Source of the DNA: JABJMC01 sp964459205
GTDB lineage: Bacteria > Patescibacteriota > Gracilibacteria > UBA1369 > UBA12473
Assembly (NCBI GenBank): GCA_964459205.1
Contig: CAYWKJ010000002.1
Coordinates: 1 to 64,000, forward strand
DNA: 64,000 bases
Reading direction: 5' to 3'
Under the pieces are notes generated by a model. The model was not told the origin of the DNA and ran no database searches. It saw nothing but the letters and a program-made list of their open reading frames with translations. The position numbers and the translations under genes were made by a program. Positions 8,409 through 15,642 of the stretch are shown piece by piece; the first letter of the stretch is position 1, and each line of letters starts with the position of its first letter.

Positions 8409-9827
8409 ATGACTCGTAAAAAGAATACCAAAATTGTTTGTACTCTGGGGCCTTCCTCAGATTCAAAAGAAATAATCGAACAAATGCTAAATGCCGGGAT
8501 GAATGTGGCTCGGCTTAATTTTTCGCATGGGTCTTATGACCATATGAAAAAAATCTACCGCAACCTACGTGCCGCCAGCAAAAAAACCGGGATACAGGTG
8601 GCCATGATGCAAGATTTGCAAGGGCCCAAAATTAGAGTTGGAAAACTCCCAAAAGAAGGGCTTGAACTTAAAAGAATGCAAACTGTAACGCTATTAACTG
8701 GGTGTAAAACCGCTAAAGAAGGCATTATTCCAGTCCCCTACTCTAATCTGCATAAAGATATCAAGCGCGGAGACATTCTTTTGCTTGATGATGGATATTT
8801 AGAATTGGTTGTAACTCATAAAAAAGGACGTAAAATTAATTGCCGCGTAAAAACTGGCGGCATTTTAAAAACCAATAAAGGTATTAACTGTCCTACTGCC
8901 TCCTTGCGAGCTAAGGCTATTACACGCAAAGATCTTCTAGATTTAGACTTTGGACTTAAACAGGGCATTGATTATGTGTCACTCTCGTTTGTGAAATCTG
9001 CCAAAGATATCCACGCCTTACGCGCCGAACTTGTAAAACGTGGCCACCCGCAAGTGCAAATTATTGCTAAAATCGAACGCCATGAGGCTATCGCCAATCT
9101 AGAATCAATTGTAAAAGAAGCGGATGGGATTATGGTAGCGCGCGGAGATCTAGGCCTAGAAATCCCCGCCGAAAGGGTCCCAATCGCCCAAAAAGAAATC
9201 GTACGCTTAGGACTCATTTACGGAAAGCCTACGATCATCGCCACTCAAATTCTTGAATCAATGATTAATAATCCGCGCGCCACACGCGCCGAGGTTAGTG
9301 ACGCCGCCACTGCTATTTTTGATCATGCCGACGCTTTTATGCTTTCCGGAGAAACTTCGGTCGGCGCTCACCCTGTTCGCGCCGTCAGCACCCTGGCTAA
9401 AGTCGCGCACGCTGTCGAAAAAGAACTTCAAGAAAAAGAACACCTCTTAACTTATCCACATCAAGAAAAAAACTGCCCAATTAGCGATTCAATCTGTTTA
9501 AGCGCGGCCATGCTTGCCGAAGAACTCAAGGCAAAGGCTATCGTAGTCATCACCAAATCTGGTTACACCGCTCGCCAAATCATGAAACACCGCCCCAGCA
9601 TCCCGACAATGGCTATCACTTATTCCGAAAAAATCACCCGCCAGCTCAAATTAGTATGGGGCATGAATAAAAGTTATGTATCAAAAACTCAAATCAAAAC
9701 AGACCGCATGGCCGACAAACTAGTCCCCCGCATAGTTAAAAAACTAAACTTAGCCAAAAAAGGTGACCAAATCGTTATTGTAAACGCTGGTCGCAAAAAC
9801 AACTTCATCTCAACTATTGTGGTATAA
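8409..9827 (+). CDS. pyk: Pyruvate kinase
   Basis: Converts phosphoenolpyruvate and ADP to pyruvate and ATP, the last ATP-forming step of glycolysis. The N-terminus TKIVCTLGPSS is the family signature, followed by the inserted B domain, the active-site helix IIAKIERHEAI with the catalytic Lys, MVARGDLGLEIP and the SGETSVGAHP loop. Length is about 472 aa, normal for the enzyme with its C-terminal domain. I chose ATG 8409 rather than TTG 8397 because the family starts close to this point. CCCTCCC, not a Shine-Dalgarno, lies directly upstream. Its last codons carry the promoter of ruvC. gpmI and tpiA of the same pathway are elsewhere in the window. Confidence 0.96.
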   Translation: MTRKKNTKIVCTLGPSSDSKEIIEQMLNAGMNVARLNFSHGSYDHMKKIYRNLRAASKKTGIQVAMMQDLQGPKIRVGKLPKEGLELKRMQTVTLLTGCKTAKEGIIPVPYSNLHKDIKRGDILLLDDGYLELVVTHKKGRKINCRVKTGGILKTNKGINCPTASLRAKAITRKDLLDLDFGLKQGIDYVSLSFVKSAKDIHALRAELVKRGHPQVQIIAKIERHEAIANLESIVKEADGIMVARGDLGLEIPAERVPIAQKEIVRLGLIYGKPTIIATQILESMINNPRATRAEVSDAATAIFDHADAFMLSGETSVGAHPVRAVSTLAKVAHAVEKELQEKEHLLTYPHQEKNCPISDSICLSAAMLAEELKAKAIVVITKSGYTARQIMKHRPSIPTMAITYSEKITRQLKLVWGMNKSYVSKTQIKTDRMADKLVPRIVKKLNLAKKGDQIVIVNAGRKNNFISTIVV

Positions 9828-9828
9828 T
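9820..9828 (+). promoter_or_regulatory. Extended -10 promoter of ruvC, leaderless arrangement
   Basis: TGg-TATAAT (hexamer 9823-9828) overlaps the pyk stop codon. Exactly six bases separate it from the ruvC ATG at 9835, so transcription should start at or next to the ATG. Confidence 0.7.
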
Positions 9829-9834
9829 CGCGAC

Positions 9835-10305
9835 ATGCGAATTATAGGTATAGATCCCGGATTAGCCACAATTGGTTTTGGCATACTAGACACTGATGGA
9901 CCACGATCGGAGGTCCGAGATTTTGGCTATATTTCAACTCCCAAAACGCTTAGTAATGCCTCCCGTCTCGGCCAAATTGCCCGTGATCTCGAAGAAATCT
10001 GTACCAAATGGAAACCAGATGTCTGCGCTATTGAAGAGCTTTTCTTCAGTAAAAACACTTCCACCGCTCTAAAAGTGGCCGAAGCGCGCGGAGTTATCTT
10101 GCATACCATCAACAGATTGGGCTATCCTATTTTCGAATACAACCCCGGCCAAATCAAAATCGCAGTTACTGGGCACGGCAAAGCCACCAAGCCAGAAATG
10201 CAAAAAATGGTTAGCCTGATCCTCAAATTAAAAGAGATCCCCAAACCTGATGACGCCGCGGATGCTCTGGCCATTGCCCTCTGTCACGCCAACACCAAAT
10301 TTTAG
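9835..10305 (+). CDS. ruvC: Holliday junction resolvase RuvC
   Basis: Endonuclease that cuts Holliday junctions symmetrically during recombinational repair, normally working with RuvAB. The 156-aa product starts MRIIGIDPGLATIGFG, the classic RuvC opening. The four acidic metal ligands are in place: Asp7, Glu67 (AIEELFF), Asp140 and Asp143 (PDDAADALAIA). Length is normal. ATG 9835 is preferred over the in-frame TTG at 9817 because it matches the conserved N-terminus and lies six bases after an extended -10. No ruvA or ruvB is adjacent. The TPR gene follows after 11 bases. Confidence 0.96.
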   Translation: MRIIGIDPGLATIGFGILDTDGPRSEVRDFGYISTPKTLSNASRLGQIARDLEEICTKWKPDVCAIEELFFSKNTSTALKVAEARGVILHTINRLGYPIFEYNPGQIKIAVTGHGKATKPEMQKMVSLILKLKEIPKPDDAADALAIALCHANTKF

Positions 10306-10316
10306 CCCTCCTCTAA

Positions 10317-11753
10317 ATGAAAGGTTTCCTAACCGGTTTCGTTCTCTCCACATTACTCATGTTTAGCGTGGTTTATTTTAGCGTAGGAAACCCTAATTTA
10401 ATGACCAGTTTATTTGAAATTCCAGAAGAAACCGTCGAGGTCGTAGAAATCATTGAAGAAACTCCGGAAACATCCAACAATCCAACTTATATTGATCACC
10501 TCCAAAAAGGAGACACTTTATTTGAAAGCGGATTTTACCCCTTAGCTATCACTGAGTATCAGATGGCTAGCGATCTAGAACCAACTCTCTCGGAACCTTT
10601 CACTAAATTAGGTGAAGCCTATTACTTAAATGACGAATACGAAAACGCTAAAGCCACTCTCCAAACCGCATTAATAAACAATCCCAACAATATAACGGCT
10701 CAAGTCCTGCTTGGAAAAACACACTTATCACTCGAGTCTTTTGAAACAGCTAAAACTCAATTTGATTCTAGTGATCCCAGCAACACCGAGGTGCTTTACT
10801 ACCGAGCCTTATTAAATGCTTATTTTGGAGACTATGAAAACGCTACCATCGACCTAAATAAGGTTATAACTGCTGGAGATTACCCTAGTTACTCCCAAAA
10901 CGCCCAAACAATAATTTCTTCCATTAACGAGGCCAATCTAGCCGAAGATGGCAATCCAAATTATTTAAAAACACTAATTGCGCAGAGTTTTTCTGAAAGC
11001 AATGAATCAAGCCTTGCTATCAGCTTACTTTATGATGTCTTGCGCGAGGAACCGACTTATCGCGATGCTTGGATTATTTTGGGCTACACCTACCTTTCAC
11101 TCGAACACTATCGCGATGCTCAAGACGCGCTTCTCAAAGCCCTAGAACTTGATCCAACCAAAACTGAAACCCGTTACTTCCTCGGGCTCGCTTACTTTGG
11201 CGAGGATGAATATGCCTCGGCCCTTACCCAAATCGAACTGGCCATTGAAAGTGGCTATGAACCACGCGTCCAGGCTTATCAAAAACTAGCTGATATCGCA
11301 GTCTTAGCCACTGAATATAAAAAAGCAGTCGAAGCTTATGAAAACGTTCTAGTTTTAAATTCTTCAGATGTTAACCTCTATATTCGCCCAGTTTGGCTCT
11401 ATATCGACAAACTAGACCAACCCGATCGCGCCATTGAACTAGCCGAACAAGCTGTTACCGAACACTTAAACGAAGCCATGAGCTATAACCTCTTAGGCTG
11501 GGCCTTAACGGCCGCCGGCGACTATTCCAACGCCGAATATAATCTAAACTACGCCTTAGTCCTAAATCCTGACTTAGCCGCTGCCTATCTTAACTTAGGC
11601 GTTTGGCACGAAAAACAAGGCCACACCACAGAAGCTCAAGAGCATTACAAACGAGCCTACACCCTTGATCCAGGAAGCTCTGTTGGTAACCTAGCTGCTA
11701 ATCGTTATAACGAAATTCTAGCTCAAGAAGAATCCCTTAACCCTCCCACATGA
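10317..11753 (+). CDS. Membrane-anchored TPR-repeat protein
   Basis: A 478-aa protein with a single N-terminal hydrophobic segment (residues about 4-23) that looks like an uncleaved anchor, an acidic linker, and then about eight or nine tetratricopeptide repeats covering residues 60-470. Typical repeat consensus pieces are YYLNDEYENAKATLQTALINNP, split over helix A and helix B, and LGLAYFGEDEYASALTQIELA. Such proteins are protein-protein scaffolds, here probably facing outside the membrane. It overlaps the prepilin peptidase start by four bases (ATGA), so a role in pilus or secretion assembly is possible but not shown. CCCTCCTC precedes the ATG. Confidence 0.85.
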   Translation: MKGFLTGFVLSTLLMFSVVYFSVGNPNLMTSLFEIPEETVEVVEIIEETPETSNNPTYIDHLQKGDTLFESGFYPLAITEYQMASDLEPTLSEPFTKLGEAYYLNDEYENAKATLQTALINNPNNITAQVLLGKTHLSLESFETAKTQFDSSDPSNTEVLYYRALLNAYFGDYENATIDLNKVITAGDYPSYSQNAQTIISSINEANLAEDGNPNYLKTLIAQSFSESNESSLAISLLYDVLREEPTYRDAWIILGYTYLSLEHYRDAQDALLKALELDPTKTETRYFLGLAYFGEDEYASALTQIELAIESGYEPRVQAYQKLADIAVLATEYKKAVEAYENVLVLNSSDVNLYIRPVWLYIDKLDQPDRAIELAEQAVTEHLNEAMSYNLLGWALTAAGDYSNAEYNLNYALVLNPDLAAAYLNLGVWHEKQGHTTEAQEHYKRAYTLDPGSSVGNLAANRYNEILAQEESLNPPT

Positions 11754-12508
11754 TTCCTCTATTTCTCATCTTACTTTTTATTCTTGGACTACTCCTTGGA
11801 AGTTTTTTAAGTGTTCTAATTCACCGCCTTCATACCGGTGAAAAAGGAATTGTCTTTGGATCATCGCTTTGTCCCAAATGCAATAAAAAACTCGGCCCAC
11901 TCGAATTAATCCCTCTTATAAGCTACATACTACAAGGCGGCAAATGTAAAAAATGCAAAAAACACATTGCCTGGCACTATCCAGTCCTCGAACTATCCAC
12001 TGGTTTACTATTTGTAGTAATGGCCATGACCGGGATCACTCCCCTCCCGTTATTCGCGATTTACGCCCTAATTTTTGTCTTTATTTTCTTTTACGATCTT
12101 CTTTATCAAGAAATCCCAGACGCTATTATGCTTCCGGCTATTGTTTTAGCTGCTATAGCCACTTTCCATCCAGACACCGTCACTTTTTTAGATGGACTTT
12201 ATGGAGCCCTGGCACTGGTAATCTTTTTCCTGCTTCAAATTATTATTTCCAAAGGAAAATGGCTTGGTGGCGGAGACCTCCGTATTGGTGCCTTTATGGG
12301 CTTTGTTTTGGGTCTTAAATTAACTATTTTAGCCGCCTTTTTTGGATATTTAATTGGTGCTGTTATCAGTGTTGGACTCCTAGCAAGTGGCAAAGCCAGT
12401 CGCAAAACCATGATCGCTTTTGGGCCTTTCTTAATTTTAGGAACTTTAGTGGCACTTTTTTACGGACAACAACTCACTGACTGGTACCTAAATCTAATTT
12501 TGTTATGA
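11750..12508 (+). CDS. pilD: Type IV prepilin peptidase / N-methyltransferase
   Basis: Bifunctional membrane aspartyl protease that cleaves and usually methylates type IV pilin-like precursors. The 252-aa protein has about seven to eight membrane segments. An N-terminal cytoplasmic loop carries the two CxxC pairs Cys41/Cys44 and Cys66/Cys69, the mark of the methylating form. The catalytic aspartates are in FYDLLYQEIPD (Asp116) and in the GGGD motif (Asp176). Start and stop overlap the neighbours by four bases on both sides. Its presence implies a type IV pilus or competence system, of which no pilin or ATPase gene is in the window. Confidence 0.94.
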   Translation: MIPLFLILLFILGLLLGSFLSVLIHRLHTGEKGIVFGSSLCPKCNKKLGPLELIPLISYILQGGKCKKCKKHIAWHYPVLELSTGLLFVVMAMTGITPLPLFAIYALIFVFIFFYDLLYQEIPDAIMLPAIVLAAIATFHPDTVTFLDGLYGALALVIFFLLQIIISKGKWLGGGDLRIGAFMGFVLGLKLTILAAFFGYLIGAVISVGLLASGKASRKTMIAFGPFLILGTLVALFYGQQLTDWYLNLILL

Positions 12509-14046
12509 AAACTAAAAATCCTGTTCTTCTTGTAATTCTTGATGGTTTTGGTGAAGGTAAACCGCGCGATCTCGGCAATGCTCCAGTTCGTGCTGACATG
12601 AAATACTACAAATCTCTTCGTAAAAAACACCCTACCACTTTCCTAAAAACCGACAGCGCTGCGGTTGGTCTTCCTAAAGACTCCCAAGGTGGATCCGAAG
12701 TTGGACATTTCACCATAGGCTCAGGTCGCATCACTTGGCAATCTCTCGAAGAAATCAACCGCTCTATTAAAAAAGAAGACTTCTACAAACTAAAACCACT
12801 AAAACAAGCCTGTAAACACGACGCCCTCCATTTAATTGGAATGATCTCGGATCAAGCTCTGCATGCTAACATTCATCACTTATTTGCCTTACTCGAAACT
12901 GCTAAACGCCAAAAAGTTAAAAAAATCTATATTCACGCCATTTTAGACGGACGTGATGTACCCGAAAAAAGTGCTCCCAAATATTTAAAAATGATTGACC
13001 GTCGTATCAAAAAACTTGGCCTACAAGGAAAAGCCGAAGTTGTTTCTATGATTGGCCGCTACTATGCCATGGATCGAGACCAAAACTGGGAACGTACTGA
13101 AAAAGCCTACAATTTATTTGTACTTGGTGAAGGCGAACCAGCCCAGTCACCACTTAAAGGAATCGAGGCCGCTTATGCCAGCAATGTTAAAAGCGATTAT
13201 TACGTTAAGCCAATAATAATCAACCCAAAAGCCACTATTAAATCCAAAGATGCCGTGGTCTTTTTTAATTATCGCACCGACCGAGCACGCCAATTAACGT
13301 GGTCTTTAACAGGAGAAAAACCACCCAAAGCCAGTGGCATTAAAAAGCTTGGCTTTACTCCCCAGAAACGCGTGCGTCCTTATTTTGTAGCTATGGGCCC
13401 TTATTCCGAAAAAGCTCCGGTGTTATTCCCAACTCCCCTCATCAAAAAAAATCTCGCGGAAATATTAAGCAACAAAGGTTTCTCACAGCTACGCATTGCC
13501 GAAACCGAAAAATACGCGCACGTCACGTTCTTTTTTAACTCTCAAATCGAAAAACCTTACCCTAAAGAAGACCATATACTAGTCCCCTCACCAAAATGTC
13601 CCTCCTACGCTGAAAAACCCGAAATGAGTGCGCGCCAAGTCACTAAAAAACTAGTTGCAGCCATTAAAAAAAATAAATACGACGTTATTGTAGTTAATTA
13701 TGCTAATGGCGACTTAGTTGGACACTCTGGCAGCCTAAAAGCAGCCATTGAATGCTGTAAGGTTCTTGATGAATGCTTAGAAAAGGTAATTCCCGAAGCT
13801 CTAAAACACGGTTACTCTACTATCTTAACTGCAGACCATGGCAATTGTGATGAAATGCTTTATAAAAATGGAGAACCCAAACCATCACACACCTTAAACC
13901 CAGTTCCTTGTCTCTTAATTTCTGATCAAAAATATAAGCTCAAAAAGAAACGAGGCCTCCAGGATATTGCTCCCACTATTCTTGAGCTTCTAAAAATCCC
14001 AAAACCCGCTATTATGACGGGCGAATCCCTAATCAAAAAATCTTAA
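12505..14046 (+). CDS. gpmI: 2,3-bisphosphoglycerate-independent phosphoglycerate mutase
   Basis: Interconverts 3- and 2-phosphoglycerate in glycolysis using two metal ions and a phosphoserine intermediate. The 513-aa length is typical. Visible motifs: LVILDGFGEG with metal-binding Asp13, the phosphoserine loop SQGGSEVGH with Ser64 (more often MGNSEVGH, so slightly divergent), ILDGRDV, MIGRYYAMDRD, FFNYRTDRARQL, and the C-terminal VNYANGDLVGHSG and TADHGNCDEM metal sites. It overlaps the upstream gene by four bases and the downstream mannose-1-phosphate guanylyltransferase by one base, so all belong to one transcript. Confidence 0.97.
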   Translation: MKTKNPVLLVILDGFGEGKPRDLGNAPVRADMKYYKSLRKKHPTTFLKTDSAAVGLPKDSQGGSEVGHFTIGSGRITWQSLEEINRSIKKEDFYKLKPLKQACKHDALHLIGMISDQALHANIHHLFALLETAKRQKVKKIYIHAILDGRDVPEKSAPKYLKMIDRRIKKLGLQGKAEVVSMIGRYYAMDRDQNWERTEKAYNLFVLGEGEPAQSPLKGIEAAYASNVKSDYYVKPIIINPKATIKSKDAVVFFNYRTDRARQLTWSLTGEKPPKASGIKKLGFTPQKRVRPYFVAMGPYSEKAPVLFPTPLIKKNLAEILSNKGFSQLRIAETEKYAHVTFFFNSQIEKPYPKEDHILVPSPKCPSYAEKPEMSARQVTKKLVAAIKKNKYDVIVVNYANGDLVGHSGSLKAAIECCKVLDECLEKVIPEALKHGYSTILTADHGNCDEMLYKNGEPKPSHTLNPVPCLLISDQKYKLKKKRGLQDIAPTILELLKIPKPAIMTGESLIKKS

Positions 14047-15122
14047 TGAAAGCTGTTGTACTTGCCGGCGGAACCGGCACTCGCCTTTGGCCCTTAAGCC
14101 GAACAAGCAAACCCAAGCAATTCCAAAAACTGACCTCCGGCAAAACCATGTTCGAAGAGACCATGGAGCGAATAAATTTTTTAAATCCCGAAGATATTTA
14201 CATTGCTACGAACAAAAATTTTGTTCAACTAGTGAAAAACCAAGCACCAGATATACCAACCGAAAATATCATCGAAGAACCAGCTCTTCGCGACACAGCT
14301 TCTTGCATTGGATTAGCAGCCGCTGTAATCGCCAAAAAACACCCCAAAGAAGTCATGGCTGTTATCTACGCTGATCATCTAATTCAAGACCGCGATGAGT
14401 TCGTTCAAAAACTAAAAATTGCCGAAAAAGTCGCCAATGACCAAAAATCTCTCAACATTATTGAGGTTAATGCCAAATTCCCCAACGTAAACTTAGGTTA
14501 CGTCCAAGTTGGCGAACAAATAGACGAAACTGACGGCACACCAATTCTCTCCTTTAAAAAATTCACAGAAAAACCTGACCTAGAAACTGCCAAACAATTC
14601 CTAGAATCCGGCGACTACCTCTGGAACACTGGCTATTATGTCTGGCGCGTGGATACAATCCTAGAAGCCTACAAAAACCACCTCCCCGACACTTACGAAC
14701 GCTTAATGCGCATCCAAGACGCCCTCGGCACCCCTGAAGCCAATACTGTCCTCAACGCCGAATATCCGGAATGCCAAAAAATCTCAATTGACTACGCCAT
14801 CATGGAAAAAGTCGACCCAACCACCGTCCGCATTATCCCCGCAGACTTAGGCTGGAGCGACATTGGAACCTGGCTCTCCTTACACGAAGAACTCACCGAC
14901 TCCCCTGACTCAAACCTTACTCGCGGCCAAACTCTCGAAATCGAAACCCAAGGCTCTATCATCTATAACGACGACCCTGATAAAACTATCGTAACTGTTG
15001 GTTTAGAGAATCTGGCGATCATCAATACTCCAGACGCACTCCTTATCGTGGATAAAAACAAATCACAGGATGTTAAAAAGGCTGTAGAAAAATTAAAGGA
15101 AGAACAAGAAGGTTTACTATAA
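14046..15122 (+). CDS. manC: Mannose-1-phosphate guanylyltransferase, nucleotidyltransferase part only
   Basis: Makes GDP-mannose from mannose-1-phosphate and GTP for surface polysaccharides. The N-terminus VVLAGGTGTRLWPLSR is the nucleotide-binding signature, followed by KPKQF, ENIIEEPALRDTASCIGLAA and FTEKPDLETA, all typical of the family. At 358 aa it lacks the C-terminal cupin (phosphomannose isomerase) found in the fused type II enzyme; a cupin of this kind is encoded about 100 bases downstream. Start and upstream stop share one base (TAATG). The name manC follows function; the split form could also be called manA/manC pair. Confidence 0.93.
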   Translation: MKAVVLAGGTGTRLWPLSRTSKPKQFQKLTSGKTMFEETMERINFLNPEDIYIATNKNFVQLVKNQAPDIPTENIIEEPALRDTASCIGLAAAVIAKKHPKEVMAVIYADHLIQDRDEFVQKLKIAEKVANDQKSLNIIEVNAKFPNVNLGYVQVGEQIDETDGTPILSFKKFTEKPDLETAKQFLESGDYLWNTGYYVWRVDTILEAYKNHLPDTYERLMRIQDALGTPEANTVLNAEYPECQKISIDYAIMEKVDPTTVRIIPADLGWSDIGTWLSLHEELTDSPDSNLTRGQTLEIETQGSIIYNDDPDKTIVTVGLENLAIINTPDALLIVDKNKSQDVKKAVEKLKEEQEGLL

Positions 15123-15221
15123 ATTTTGAAGTAAATTTGTCAATCCCATCTCCTCTGGGCTTTACTTCCTTTTACTCCTGTTTTCCGCTAAACTATCGCC
15201 GTTATCAAAACCTCCTTTTTA

Positions 15222-15620
15222 ATGGAAACTCAAATTAAGGTTAAACCCTGGGGAAGAGAAATCTGGTTCGCGCATAATGACAAATACGCCGGGAAAATTT
15301 TGGAACTTACTAAAGGCCATCGTTTTTCCCTGCAATATCACGAAATCAAAGAAGAAACCCAATACCTCTACTCTGGAAAGGTTCGTTTTACCTACGGAAC
15401 CGACAAAGATAACTTAACAGATGTCATTCTAAACCCTGGTGACAAATTAGACATTACACCGGGCATGATTCACCGCGCTGAGGCCCTCGAAGATTCACAA
15501 ATTTTCGAAGTTTCTACTCCTGAACTAGACGATGTCGTCAAAATTACTGATGACTACGGCCGTTCTGGAAAAGGCAACAACGAAGAACTTGATCGCCAGA
15601 TCGCGGACCAACAAAATTAA
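15222..15620 (+). CDS. Single-domain cupin, probable type II mannose-6-phosphate isomerase module
   Basis: A 132-aa cupin. The opening KPWGREIWFAHNDKYAGK resembles the PMI-type cupin that starts with a KPWG motif, and metal-binding residues are visible in FSLQYHEIKEETQYLYSG (His/Glu/Gln) and in DITPGMIHRAEAL (second cupin motif His). This matches the C-terminal domain of PMI-GMP fusions, so it likely supplies mannose-6-phosphate for the upstream guanylyltransferase (with a phosphomannomutase that is not in this window). CCTCC followed by T5 lies just before the ATG. A distinct sugar-isomerase cupin specificity is possible. Confidence 0.8.
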   Translation: METQIKVKPWGREIWFAHNDKYAGKILELTKGHRFSLQYHEIKEETQYLYSGKVRFTYGTDKDNLTDVILNPGDKLDITPGMIHRAEALEDSQIFEVSTPELDDVVKITDDYGRSGKGNNEELDRQIADQQN

Positions 15621-15642
15621 CTTCTAATCTTTACCTTTCATC

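Noticed and set aside
9817..9834. Upstream TTG start for ruvC
   Set aside because: The extended -10 lies inside this stretch and the RuvC N-terminus begins at ATG 9835.
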